From: UBA8958 sp964571695
Lineage (GTDB): Bacteria > Desulfobacterota > Syntrophia > Syntrophales > UBA8958
Assembly (NCBI GenBank): GCA_964571695.1
Contig: CAZNDG010000045.1
Coordinates: 1 to 22,138 of the forward strand
DNA length: 22,138 bases
Reading direction: 5' to 3'
Position 1 is the stretch's first letter. Each line of letters starts with the position of its first letter. Both the position numbers and the translations under genes were made by a program. Shown piece by piece: positions 1-7,183 of this stretch. The notes under the pieces were generated by a model. It had not been told where the DNA came from. It searched no databases and worked only from the letters and a program-made list of their open reading frames with translations.

Positions 1-48
1 GCTCTGGGAGAGAAGCTGAAGGCCGCCCTGGCAAGGAAACATCGGTGA
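1..48 (+). CDS. 3' end of an unidentified upstream gene (partial)
   Basis: Frame 1 is open from the window edge and ends in TGA at 46-48, giving a 15-residue tail that ends ...LARKHR. The codons mostly end in G or C, like the neighbouring genes, which favours a real coding tail over chance. It is too short to assign to a family. The following stretch to 227 is AT-richer and non-coding, and must hold the gctA promoter, but I see no convincing -35/-10 pair there. Confidence 0.3.
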   Translation, partial: ALGEKLKAALARKHR

Positions 49-227
49 CAAGAAACCGAATATTTTCCTTGCGTCCCACTGCTTCTTGTGCTAAGAGGCC
101 TTCGTTACACCGCAGTCGTTATAACCCCTTGATTATTTTAAATTCATGTAGAATGCTTACGAACCGTACAGGTGTATAGGAATAGGCAGATAAAACGTAA
201 CATAATAAAGAGAAGGAGGTAGGTTCA

Positions 228-1220
228 GTGGACGTTATTGCACAAGGAGTCGGCAGGATCTTTACGGATCCCGATGCGGACAAGGCCCGAGAGTTTTTCA
301 GGCAGAAGAGCCGCAAACTGGAGAGCAAGCTGACGACCGTCAAGGAAGCGGTCGAGAGACTTGTAAAGGACGGAGATTACGTTTCGATCGGCGGTTTCGG
401 CGTGAACAGGATTCCCGCGGCGGTATTGCATGAGATCGTCCGGCAGGGGAAGAAGAATCTGGGCTTGGCCGGTCATACGGCAACCCATGACTTCCAGATC
501 CTTTCGGCTGGAAAGTGTTTTAGCCGGTGCGACATCGCTTACATCGTCGGTCTCGAAGCCCGGGGGCTTTCCCCCAATGCAAGGAAGTACATGGAGAGCG
601 GCGAGGTGGAAGTATGCGAGTGGACGAACTATACCCTGTCCGTGCGCTTCAAGGCTGCCTGCGCCGGCGTGTCGTTCCATCCCATCCGCAATATGATGGG
701 GACCGATACGTTCAAGTACAGCGGCGCGAAAATGGTAAACTGCCCCTTCACGGGGACCAAGTACGCTTTAGTGCCGGCGTTGTACTCCGACGTGGGGCTC
801 CTCCATGTCCACGAGGCGGACATCTACGGCAACTGCCGGACCAAGGGCATCCTCATGTCCGACTACGATCTGGCCCGCTCGTCCAAGAAGGTTATCGTGA
901 CCTGCGAAAGGCTGATCCCCACCGATGAGATCCGTCGTGATCCCACTTCGACGTTCATCCCCTACTGGTGCGTCGATGCCATCATCGAACAGCCTTTTGG
1001 AAGCTATCCCGGCAACATGTACGCCGAGTATTTCTCCGATGAAGACCACCTGCGGGAATGGCTGAAGGTGGAAAACGATCCCGAGGAATTCAAGAAATTC
1101 CTCGACAAGAACATCTACAGTTGCAAGGATCACTACGAGTACATCGAGAAAAACGGCGGCATGCACAAGATGCTGAAACTCAGACAGAAAGAATGGCTGA
1201 TGATCGGCGCCAGGGATTAG
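228..1220 (+). CDS. gctA: glutaconate CoA-transferase subunit A (alpha), family I CoA-transferase
   Basis: Alpha subunit of a heteromeric family I CoA-transferase that moves CoA between acyl-CoA donors and (E)-glutaconate or a related dicarboxylate, in the cytoplasm. The 330-residue protein is close to the size I recall for clostridial/Acidaminococcus GctA (about 320). It shows the glycine-rich N-terminal CoA-transferase segment (VSIGGFGVNRIPAAVLHEI, residues about 52-70) and the central LVPALYSDVGLLHVHEADIYGN stretch seen in the family. The start is GTG at 228, chosen because a strong Shine-Dalgarno (AAGGAGG, 213-219) lies 8 bases upstream. gctB follows after 20 bases, so the two form one operon encoding the two chains of one enzyme. 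In anaerobes this activity belongs to glutamate/glutaconate fermentation or aromatic and crotonate metabolism; the exact substrate cannot be read from sequence. Very sure of family, fairly sure of name. Confidence 0.88.
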   Translation: MDVIAQGVGRIFTDPDADKAREFFRQKSRKLESKLTTVKEAVERLVKDGDYVSIGGFGVNRIPAAVLHEIVRQGKKNLGLAGHTATHDFQILSAGKCFSRCDIAYIVGLEARGLSPNARKYMESGEVEVCEWTNYTLSVRFKAACAGVSFHPIRNMMGTDTFKYSGAKMVNCPFTGTKYALVPALYSDVGLLHVHEADIYGNCRTKGILMSDYDLARSSKKVIVTCERLIPTDEIRRDPTSTFIPYWCVDAIIEQPFGSYPGNMYAEYFSDEDHLREWLKVENDPEEFKKFLDKNIYSCKDHYEYIEKNGGMHKMLKLRQKEWLMIGARD

Positions 1221-1240
1221 AAAGGAGGAGATAAGAGATT

Positions 1241-1703
1241 ATGGCAAACTACAACACAATGGAATTGATGATCTGCACCGCGGCGAGGGAACTCGAAGAC
1301 GGTGCTTCCGTCGGCGTCGGCACCGGCGCTCCCTGCGCGGCCGCCATGCTGGCCCAGAAGGCCCACTCGCCGAACCTGGTTATCCTGTTCGAAGCGGGCG
1401 GCGCTGCTCCCCTGATCCCCGAGATGCCCATCTCCGTCGGTGATTCCCGGACTACCTGGAAGGCCCTCATGGCCAGCTCCATGCCCGAGATCATGGAAAC
1501 AGCCTGCCGCGGCATGCTGGACTACACCTTCCTCGGCGGCGCCCAGATCGATATGTACGGCAACCTGAACTCCACCCGCATCGGGCCGGATCATCAGAAA
1601 CCGAAGGTTCGCTTCCCCGGCAGCGGCGGCGCCAATGACTTTGCGTCTTTCTGCTGGAGAATGATGGTCATGACCCCCCAGGATCCCAAGCGCTTCACCG
1701 AGA
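1241..1703 (+). CDS. gctB: glutaconate CoA-transferase subunit B (beta), N-terminal part cut by the assembly gap
   Basis: Beta subunit partner of the preceding alpha subunit. ATG at 1241 follows an AAAGGAGG ribosome site at 1221-1228. The 154 residues before the gap contain the glycine-rich GVGTGAPCAAAMLAQ segment (about 25-39) and ILFEAGG at about 48-54. The Glu in that motif (E51) is the expected catalytic glutamate that forms the CoA thioester in this family. The later FLGGAQIDMYGNLNS segment is also typical of GctB. Family members are about 265 residues, so roughly 110 residues are missing. No recognisable GctB C-terminus appears in any frame after the Ns, so the 100-N gap does not represent the true distance. 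The gene is probably intact in the organism. Confidence 0.85.
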
Positions 1704-1803
1704 NNNNNNNNNNNNNNNNNNNNNNNNNNNNNNNNNNNNNNNNNNNNNNNNNNNNNNNNNNNNNNNNNNNNNNNNNNNNNNNNNNNNNNNNNNNNNNNNN
1801 NNN
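1704..1803. other. assembly gap (100 Ns)
   Basis: Exactly 100 consecutive Ns, the usual placeholder for a scaffold join of unknown length. It lies inside gctB. Any reading frame running through it is meaningless. Confidence 0.98.
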
Positions 1804-1868
1804 GAGGGAGAAGATGGACTCCGGGCTTGCCCGGCCGGAAATCTTCGCTCGCTACAGGCTAAACAAAC

Positions 1869-1902
1869 AAAGGCCGCTGCCCCATCCGGGACGGCGGCCT
1901 TT
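1869..1902. terminator. hairpin terminator between convergent genes
   Basis: AAAGGCCGC (1869-1877) pairs perfectly with GCGGCCTTT (1894-1902), extendable by two pairs including one G-T, with a loop of about 13 bases. T-rich runs follow (TTTTTC on the plus strand, weaker TTTGTTTG on the minus strand). It sits between the end of gctB and the end of the leftward zinc-ribbon gene, so it can stop transcription from both sides. Confidence 0.75.
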
Positions 1903-1914
1903 TTCTTCATTATT

Positions 1915-2115
1915 TTACTTGAGCAGTATTTTAACCCCGTCGTTGTCCTTCACCAGCTTGTCCCCGGCGGAGGTTCCGCAGTAAACGCAGGTGTAGTCGT
2001 ATTTTTCCCCTTCGGACAAGACCAGGAGCAGCCGCTTCCGGACGGGTACGGCCCGCCGGCAGCGGGGGCAGAAAAGCTCCGTGGCGTCGAAGTCCTTGTA
2101 TTGCTGTCGTCTCAT
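1915..2115 (-). CDS. small zinc-ribbon protein of unknown function
   Basis: A 66-residue basic, probably cytoplasmic protein. It has two CxxC knuckles, CPRC and CVYC, about 27 residues apart, the layout of a small zinc ribbon. I cannot name a family function. The start is taken at ATG 2115 rather than an in-frame GTG three codons upstream, because AGGTGAGG at 2124-2131 makes a good Shine-Dalgarno for the ATG, and the GTG itself falls inside that motif. The gene follows nadE by 46 bases on the same strand, so it may be the last gene of the queD-folE2-nadE operon, just before the shared terminator. Confidence 0.6.
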   Translation of the reverse strand: MRRQQYKDFDATELFCPRCRRAVPVRKRLLLVLSEGEKYDYTCVYCGTSAGDKLVKDNDGVKILLK

Positions 2116-2161
2116 CTTTTGCACCTCACCTGGTAAAACATTCTGTCCTCAGACTCCCCCT

Positions 2162-4234
2162 TCATTCCTCCTCCGGGATCAACCGGGCATTCTCCAGCCA
2201 GACCGCCGCCTCGCTGTCGCTGGGCGCCCGGTAATCCCCCCGGGGTGACAGGGAGCCCCCGGACCCCACCTTCGGGCCGTTGGGGATGCAGGAGCGCTTG
2301 AACTGGCTCGTCTTGAAGAAGCGGTACAGATAAACCTCCAGCCAGCCTCTGATCTCTCCGATGGAGTACTGGCGTCTCTTATCCTCCGGGATATCCGGCC
2401 AACTTCCCCGCCCGGCGTCCCGCCAGGTACAGTAGGCCATGAAGGCGATCTTAGTAGGCAGGTAGCCGAAACGGGTGACGTAGAAGTTGTTGAAGTCCTG
2501 GAGTTCGTATGGGCCGATGACCGCCTCGGTCTTCTGGGCCGGCTGGGTCCCGGCGGCGCCGGGGATGAGTTCCGGACTGATCTCCGTGCCGAGGATGTCG
2601 ATGAGCACCGCCGACGTCTCCGGTGAAAACACCACCGTGTCGGCCACCCAGCGGATCAGATGCTGGATCAGTGTCTTGGGGACGCTGGCGTTGACGTTGT
2701 AGTGGGACATGTGATCGCCGACGCCGTAGGTGCACCACCCCAGGGCCAGCTCGCTCAGATCGCCCGTGCCCAATACCAGTGCCCGGCGCATGTTGGCCAG
2801 CCGGAAAAGGTGGGAGGTTCGCTCTCCCGCCTGGATGTTTTCAAAGGTGATATCGTAAACCGGCTTTCCCTCCACGAAGGGGTGCCGAACGTCCTCGAGC
2901 ATCTGGAGGCAGCTCGGGCGGATGTCCAGCTCGTTGGCCTCCACCCCCAGAACCTTCATCAGCCGGAGGGAATTGGTGTAGGTCTTGTCCGTGGTGGCGA
3001 AGCCCGGCATGGTGTAGGCCTTGATGTTGCTCCGGGGCAGCTTGAGGAGATCCATGGTCCGGGCCGCCACGATGAGGGCGTGGGTGGAATCCAGGCCGCC
3101 GGAGATACCGATGACCACGTTGCCGATCCCTGCTGCCTGGAGTCGTTTGGCGAGCCCCTGGACCTGGATGTTGTAGGCCTCGTAACATCGCTGGTCCCGC
3201 TTGCCGGGGTCGGCGGGGATGTAAGGGAAACGGGGGTATTCCCGGGCCAGAAGAATTCTCGTTCCCCGGGGGACATCGAGATCGAAATTGACGGTCCGGA
3301 AGGCCCGCACCCGCTCGCCGTGGGACCGGGCGTTCTGGCTGAAGCTTGTGAGGCGCATCCGGTCCTGGGCCAGGCGGTCCAGATCGATGTCGGCATAGAT
3401 GATCTGCGCCTCCGGGGCGAAGCGGGCCGATTCCGCCAGGAGATTGCCGTTTTCGTGGATCATGGCGTGGCCGTCCCAAGCCAGATCCGTCGTCGATTCA
3501 CCCGGACCGGCCGCGGCGTACAGGTAGGCGGCGACACAGCGGGCCGACTGGTTGGCCGCCAGGCTACGGCGGTAGTCTGATTTTCCGATGGTGATGTTCG
3601 ACGCCGAGAGATTGCCGATGAGCGTCGCCCCGGCCAGGGCGGCGAAACTGGAGGGCGGGATGGGGACCCAGACGTCCTCGCAGAGCTCGAGGTAGAAGCG
3701 GCAGTGGGGGATGTTCCGTGCCGTGAAGATCAGATCCGCCCCGAAGGGAATGCCTTCCTGGCCGCACAGGTCGATAGTGGCCGCGATCGCCTCCTCGGCG
3801 GGGGTGAACTGGCGGCGCTCGTAGAATTCCCGGTAGTTGGGCAGATAGGACTTGACGGCAACGCCGAGGATCCGGCTCCGGTGGATGATAACGCCGCAGT
3901 TGAAGAGCCGATCGTCCACCTGGAGAGGGGCCCCGACGACGATGACAGGCCGGAGCCGCCGGGAGGCGGCGACTATCTTCCCCAAGGCCTCCCGGACTGC
4001 CAGCAGCAGGGCCTCCTGATGGAAGAGGTCCTCGTTGGAATAGGCCGAGATCCCCAACTCCGGGAAGAGGGCGAAGACGGCGTGATTGGCCGCCGCCCGC
4101 CGGGCCAGCTTTATCGTGGCCAGGACGTTGAAATCCACATCGGCCACCTTCACCTCCGGAATGCATACCGCGGCGCGGATGAAACCGTGGGTGTAGATGT
4201 TGAAGAAATCGTTCCCCTTCGTTTTTTCCGTCAT
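2162..4234 (-). CDS. nadE: glutamine-dependent NAD(+) synthetase
   Basis: Last step of NAD synthesis: ATP-dependent amidation of deamido-NAD, with ammonia made from glutamine in the same protein. The 690-residue length fits the two-domain form (the Mycobacterium enzyme is about 680). The N-terminal nitrilase-type glutaminase domain shows the expected triad: Glu59 in FPELGISAYS, Lys128 in VAVKSYLPNYREF and Cys185 in YLELCEDVW. The C-terminal synthetase domain carries the ATP-pyrophosphatase P-loop IGISGGLDSTHALI near residue 375, and the conserved LGTGDLSELALGWCTYG segment. The start ATG overlaps the folE2 stop (ATGA, 4234-4231), indicating translational coupling. Nothing suggests damage. Confidence 0.96.
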   Translation of the reverse strand: MTEKTKGNDFFNIYTHGFIRAAVCIPEVKVADVDFNVLATIKLARRAAANHAVFALFPELGISAYSNEDLFHQEALLLAVREALGKIVAASRRLRPVIVVGAPLQVDDRLFNCGVIIHRSRILGVAVKSYLPNYREFYERRQFTPAEEAIAATIDLCGQEGIPFGADLIFTARNIPHCRFYLELCEDVWVPIPPSSFAALAGATLIGNLSASNITIGKSDYRRSLAANQSARCVAAYLYAAAGPGESTTDLAWDGHAMIHENGNLLAESARFAPEAQIIYADIDLDRLAQDRMRLTSFSQNARSHGERVRAFRTVNFDLDVPRGTRILLAREYPRFPYIPADPGKRDQRCYEAYNIQVQGLAKRLQAAGIGNVVIGISGGLDSTHALIVAARTMDLLKLPRSNIKAYTMPGFATTDKTYTNSLRLMKVLGVEANELDIRPSCLQMLEDVRHPFVEGKPVYDITFENIQAGERTSHLFRLANMRRALVLGTGDLSELALGWCTYGVGDHMSHYNVNASVPKTLIQHLIRWVADTVVFSPETSAVLIDILGTEISPELIPGAAGTQPAQKTEAVIGPYELQDFNNFYVTRFGYLPTKIAFMAYCTWRDAGRGSWPDIPEDKRRQYSIGEIRGWLEVYLYRFFKTSQFKRSCIPNGPKVGSGGSLSPRGDYRAPSDSEAAVWLENARLIPEEE

Positions 4235-4998
4235 TTTCCCTCCACGTAGGCATAGGCGCTGTGATTGTGGATGCTCTCGTAGTTTTCCGCCTCCACGGTG
4301 TAGGAGGGGAAATTATCGTGTTCCTTCAGGCGGGCGGCGACATTCCGGACCACGTCCTCGACGAACATGGGATTCTCGTACGCCCGCTCCGTGACGAATT
4401 TCTCATCGGGGCGCTTGAGGAGGGCATAGACCTCCCCGCTGGCCGAATCCTCCACGATGCGGATCAGATCCTCGATCCAGAAGAACTTCCGGAACCGCAC
4501 CTTGACGGTGACGATGCTGCGCTGATTGTGGGCGCCCCGCTCGCTGATCTCCTTGGAGCAGGGGCACAGCGTCGTCACGGGGACGATGACGCCCACCTGA
4601 AAGTCCGCTCCCCGTTCGTTCAGGGAGCCGCAGAAGAGGCATTTGTATTCCATGAGGCTCTTGGCCTTCGTCATCGGCGCCGTCTTCTCGATAAAATAGG
4701 GGAAGAAGATCTCCATGTGGGCCGATTCGGCCCGGAGCTTCTCCCGCACCTTCTCCAGGATTACGTGGAAGGTCTTGATGTTGATCTGCCCCCGGAATTC
4801 ATTCAGGATTTCCACGAAGCGGCTCATGTGGGTCCCTTTGAAATGGTGGGGCAGATTGACGTACATGTTGATCGTGGCGTTCACCGGCTGGGTGCCGGAG
4901 GCGCGGTCCAGGACGATGATGGGGTACTTGATCCCCTTGACGCCCACCTTGGTGATCTCGATCTTCCGGTGATCCCGGCGGTTCTGGACGTCGATCAT
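4231..4998 (-). CDS. folE2: GTP cyclohydrolase I, type IB (FolE2)
   Basis: Converts GTP to 7,8-dihydroneopterin triphosphate, the entry step to tetrahydrofolate and, with QueD next door, to preQ0/queuosine. The 255-residue protein has the family hallmarks GTHMSRFVEILNE (about 65-77) and TTLCPCSKEISERGAHNQRS (about 142-161). The latter contains the metal-binding cysteine region and the conserved His. A further pair of cysteines (YKCLFCG, 120 and 123) lies in a segment I believe is variable in the family. Type IB enzymes work with metals other than zinc and often replace FolE under zinc limitation; no Zur-like site is evident here. It overlaps queD upstream and nadE downstream by ATGA junctions. 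Confidence 0.95.
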   Translation of the reverse strand: MIDVQNRRDHRKIEITKVGVKGIKYPIIVLDRASGTQPVNATINMYVNLPHHFKGTHMSRFVEILNEFRGQINIKTFHVILEKVREKLRAESAHMEIFFPYFIEKTAPMTKAKSLMEYKCLFCGSLNERGADFQVGVIVPVTTLCPCSKEISERGAHNQRSIVTVKVRFRKFFWIEDLIRIVEDSASGEVYALLKRPDEKFVTERAYENPMFVEDVVRNVAARLKEHDNFPSYTVEAENYESIHNHSAYAYVEGK

Positions 4999-5363
4999 GG
5001 CCGGTATGCCACCCGGGAGTTGTCCGATTCCCAGACCGTTACGCAGGTCACCCGTAGATTCACGGCCTGCACCTGGGGCGCCAACCGGTCATGGATATAT
5101 TTCGCCACCCGCTCCGATGAGGGGTTTATATCCCGGAAGGCGTCAACTTCATTGAGATATTTATGGTCCAGCTCCTCAAGGATTTCATTGGTCCACCGCT
5201 TCAAATCCCGGAAATCGATGAGGAGTTCCTCATCGTTGAGGCGGTCGCCCGCGGCGGTGACCTCCACCAGGAAATTGTGGCCGTGGAGATCTTCGCATTT
5301 ACCGCCGATCTCCTTGAGGATATGGGCGGCGGCAAAGGATTTCTTGATCGTCACTTCGTACAT
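4995..5363 (-). CDS. queD: 6-carboxy-5,6,7,8-tetrahydropterin synthase (QueD/PTPS family)
   Basis: Converts 7,8-dihydroneopterin triphosphate, the FolE2 product, to 6-carboxytetrahydropterin on the way to preQ0/queuosine. From ATG 5363 the protein is 122 residues, the usual size. Zinc ligands are His14 (AAAH), His27 and His29 (LHGHNF). The catalytic cysteine is Cys23 (KCEDLHGH), and LDHKYLN supplies the conserved Asp-His. An in-frame GTG at 5402 would add 13 residues, but it has no ribosome site and falls between the predicted -10 box and the predicted transcript start. ATG 5363 has AGGGAGAA (5378-5371) seven bases upstream. Some PTPS-family members have other substrates, but the folE2 neighbour supports the pterin role. 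Confidence 0.92.
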   Translation of the reverse strand: MYEVTIKKSFAAAHILKEIGGKCEDLHGHNFLVEVTAAGDRLNDEELLIDFRDLKRWTNEILEELDHKYLNEVDAFRDINPSSERVAKYIHDRLAPQVQAVNLRVTCVTVWESDNSRVAYRP

Positions 5364-5404
5364 GGCCTGCTTCTCCCTGTTATTACCCGTTTTTGCCGGC
5401 ACAT

Positions 5405-5433
5405 TGAATAGAAATTATTTGCCGTAATGTCAA
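5405..5433 (-). promoter_or_regulatory. candidate sigma-70 promoter for queD-folE2-nadE
   Basis: On the minus strand, TTGACA (5433-5428) is followed after 17 bases by TATTCA (5410-5405). The -35 is perfect and the -10 is weak (TAT then mismatches). The predicted start near 5398 leaves a leader of about 35 bases before the ATG at 5363. Confidence 0.4.
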
Positions 5434-5476
5434 GGACAATGCTCTCCGCTGATTTTTAATAGACATAACTTCCAAA

Positions 5477-5815
5477 ATGGCTTACCACGTCCTCATGAAC
5501 AATGCCTACGAACGATCATTTGTTTCTCAACTCGAACAGCGACTAATTGCCGAAAACCCGCGCATTCAGGTCTTGGTGGGGCCGCGTCAGGTTGGGAAAA
5601 CAACGGGACTCAAGCAGCTTCTGGCCCGCTACCCTTATGCCGGCCATTATGCCAATGCGGATGACCTCCTGAATACGGACCGAACATGGCTGCTTGAACA
5701 GTGGCAAAAAGCGCTATCCATGGGAGGGAAAACACTTCTTGTCATAGATGAGATTCAGAAGGTGCCGAGCTGGTCCGAGACGCTCAAGTCCTTATGGGAC
5801 AAAGCTCCCCAATAA
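5477..5815 (+). pseudogene. truncated AAA ATPase (AAA_14/DUF4143-type), N-terminal remnant
   Basis: Only 112 residues of a protein normally about 400 long. The Walker A motif VGPRQVGKTT (about 34-43) and Walker B LLVIDEIQKV (about 89-98) are clear. The frame then ends in TAA right where the family normally continues with the sensor strand and the DUF4143 nuclease-like half. Nothing after 5815 resembles the missing part in any frame, so this is a deletion, not a point mutation. A complete relative sits at 7632-8837. A short peptide frame at about 5817-5881 (ending ...VMKRS) is not recognisable. Confidence 0.7.
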
Positions 5816-5878
5816 GGCCCGACCGCTGCATGCCGGGATGCTGGAAAATAAAGATCTGAACCCCGTGATGAAGCGCTC

Positions 5879-5896
5879 ATGACGGCCGGCCGTCAT
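5879..5896. repeat. 18-bp perfect palindrome
   Basis: ATGACGGCCGGCCGTCAT reads identically on both strands. It could form a GC-rich hairpin, but no T-run follows, so a terminator role is weak. It lies just downstream of the truncated ATPase and may mark a deletion or insertion junction. Confidence 0.45.
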
Positions 5897-5939
5897 AAAG
5901 GGGGGATGAAAATATAGTGCAGACCCATCCCCACCTTGA

Positions 5940-5960
5940 TCCTCCCCTTGAAAGGGAGGA
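5940..5960. repeat. short GC-rich inverted repeat
   Basis: TCCTCCC (5940-5946) and GGGAGGA (5954-5960) form a perfect 7-bp stem with a 7-base loop. It resembles the small C/G-run palindromes dispersed in many proteobacterial genomes, but only one copy is in this window, so the repeat status is not proven. Confidence 0.35.
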
Positions 5961-6018
5961 AATTAATTAACTAAGTAACTCAAACACATAGGAGCGCATT
6001 TTCAGGTGAAAGTATGTG

Positions 6019-6061
6019 TTGATATCTCTGCCTCACCATGTTACACGTAAATAACGTGTAA
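6019..6061 (+). promoter_or_regulatory. promoter and palindromic operator of the vapBC-type pair
   Basis: A perfect inverted repeat, TTACACGT-AAATA-ACGTGTAA, occupies 6041-6061, ending 19 bases before the antitoxin ATG. A possible -35 TTGATA lies at 6019-6024, and its 17-base-spaced -10 (TACACG, weak) falls inside the palindrome, so binding would block polymerase. A second inverted repeat, AACACATA (5983-5990) with TATGTGTT (6013-6020), lies just upstream. Ribbon-helix-helix antitoxins commonly autoregulate through such palindromes; that is family knowledge, the assignment here is inference. Confidence 0.5.
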
Positions 6062-6080
6062 AGGGAAAGGAGACGGCAGG

Positions 6081-6314
6081 ATGAAACAGAATATCACCAT
6101 CACTCTCGACAAAGAGTTGATCAATGCCGGCAAGGTCATTGCGGCTCAAAGAGGAACCTCCCTCAACAGGATGCTCCGCGAGGAGCTGGAAAAACTTATT
6201 CGGGCTGCCAGGAATTACGAAACGGCCAAACAGCGGGCAATTGTCCAGATGAAAACCGGTTTCAATTCAGGATGTTCAAGATATCCAGCGCGGGATGAAC
6301 TCTATGAGCGATAA
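6081..6314 (+). CDS. antitoxin of a VapBC-type module (ribbon-helix-helix family)
   Basis: A 77-residue protein. It begins with a short beta strand (NITITLDKELI) and a helix-turn-helix pair (KVIAAQRGTSLNRMLREELEKLI), as in MetJ/Arc-type antitoxins that bind their own operator. The tail, ending ARDELYER, matches the usual end of this antitoxin family and is the part expected to wrap the toxin. The start is ATG 6081 with AAGGAG eight bases upstream (6067-6072). The gene overlaps the PIN toxin gene by 11 bases, the normal arrangement for a coupled pair. The antitoxin appears intact. Confidence 0.82.
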   Translation: MKQNITITLDKELINAGKVIAAQRGTSLNRMLREELEKLIRAARNYETAKQRAIVQMKTGFNSGCSRYPARDELYER

Positions 6315-6729
6315 GATATTTATTGATACCAACATTCTTGTCTATGCCCATGATTTAGCCGCCGGCGATCGCCATTATACGGCCGCGGCCATAATCGAGG
6401 ATCTATGGGATACTAATGCCGGGGTAATCAGCACGCAGGTTTTGCAGGAATTTTATGTTACCGTCACCCGTAAGATAATCTCACCTCTGGAGAGAAGCCG
6501 CGCCCGGGAGATGATCAGAAATTATATGGTGTGGCCGGTGCATTTAAACGATGCCGAGACGGTCCTGTCGGCATCGGAAATAGAAGCGAGGAGTAATCTG
6601 TCCTTCTGGGATGCTTTGATTGTGGCCGCGGCCAGAATTCTTAAGGCGGATAAAATCCTCAGCGAGGACATGAATCATGGGCAGCGAATCGAAGGAATCC
6701 TGATAGAAAACCCATTTCTTGCCGGGTGA
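6304..6729 (+). CDS. VapC-type PIN-domain ribonuclease toxin
   Basis: A 141-residue PIN-domain protein, expected to be a Mg-dependent ribonuclease held inactive by the preceding antitoxin. The acidic residues of a PIN active site are all present: Asp in FIDTNIL near the N-terminus, Glu in VLQEFYV, Asp in SFWDALIV and Asp in LSEDMNHG. ATG 6304 is preferred because it opens directly into MSDKIFIDTN, the usual PIN start; an in-frame ATG at 6295 adds only three residues. Both lie inside the antitoxin gene, so translation is probably coupled. The toxin appears functional by sequence. Confidence 0.85.
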   Translation: MSDKIFIDTNILVYAHDLAAGDRHYTAAAIIEDLWDTNAGVISTQVLQEFYVTVTRKIISPLERSRAREMIRNYMVWPVHLNDAETVLSASEIEARSNLSFWDALIVAAARILKADKILSEDMNHGQRIEGILIENPFLAG

Positions 6730-6746
6730 ACGATACAGCCCCCGTA

Positions 6747-6892
6747 CCTCTTTGCCCAAAGATTCCAAAATCAAGGCGGATCAGATTCGCAACCTCGATA
6801 AAGGCAGACTGATAAAATATATCGGCGCTCTGGAAGAGAAAGATGTGGAAGCCATCGAGAGGGCGTTGAAAGTTCACCTCTCTCTCAAATAG
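6747..6892 (+). pseudogene. C-terminal fragment of a MazF/PemK-type toxin gene
   Basis: One frame encodes TSLPKDSKIKADQIRNLDKG, then RLIKYIGALEEKDVEAIERA and a short tail ending in TAG at 6890-6892. This matches the last 45 or so residues of MazF-family endoribonucleases (the xQIRxLDKxRL segment and the final helix). The N-terminal two thirds, with the active site, are absent: upstream the frame runs into the 3' end of the PIN toxin gene, which is in another frame. Recognition is by pattern only. Its end overlaps the 3' end of the hipA remnant on the other strand. Confidence 0.55.
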
Positions 6893-7183
6893 CGAGCAAA
6901 GAACCCATAGCCTTCAGATCAATGCCCGCCGCGCCGATCACCTTGGCAATGGCCCGGCGGATCGCCTCCCGCAGTGCCCCTACGGCAGATTCATCTGAAA
7001 TATGGGGTGCAGCTCGCGGCTGGACCAACTCTCCGGGCGCACCGGCATCGTCAGAAAAACTTGGTCCGGATCTTCGGCATCCCGGTTGTAGGCGAATACA
7101 TATCGGTCGCGCTGCTCCCGTGCGATCAGGCCGGAGCGCCGGTTTGCGGCCCATACGGCCAGGGCGTTGACACTTGGCATCAT
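6885..7183 (-). pseudogene. hipA-like kinase toxin gene, N-terminal remnant with frameshift
   Basis: The first 67 codons from ATG 7183 encode the HipA N-terminal domain (LAVWAANRRSGLIAREQRDR, later FLTMPVRPESW and FQMNLP). They end at TAG 6982-6980, exactly where HipA continues MNLPEGALRE. The continuation, GALREAIRRAIAKVIGAAGI, is present one frame away and ends at TGA 6887-6885. So a 1-base loss plus a stop interrupts the gene, and the kinase domain (about 300 residues) is missing altogether. It overlaps the hipB-like gene by ATGA, as in intact hipBA operons. Confidence 0.7.

Noticed and set aside
1704..1984. Open frame continuing gctB through the Ns to 1984
   Set aside because: Ns do not encode anything, and the sequence after the gap is the terminator and the antisense of the zinc-ribbon gene, not GctB-like.
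2660..3580. 306-codon rightward frame opposite nadE, and the 388-codon frame opposite folE2/queD (4261-5427)
   Set aside because: Both are antisense shadows in GC-rich genes with no domain signal, while the leftward frames carry complete catalytic motifs.
5816..5881. Short frame ending VMKRS as a gene tail
   Set aside because: Too short and not recognisable; mentioned only under the truncated ATPase.
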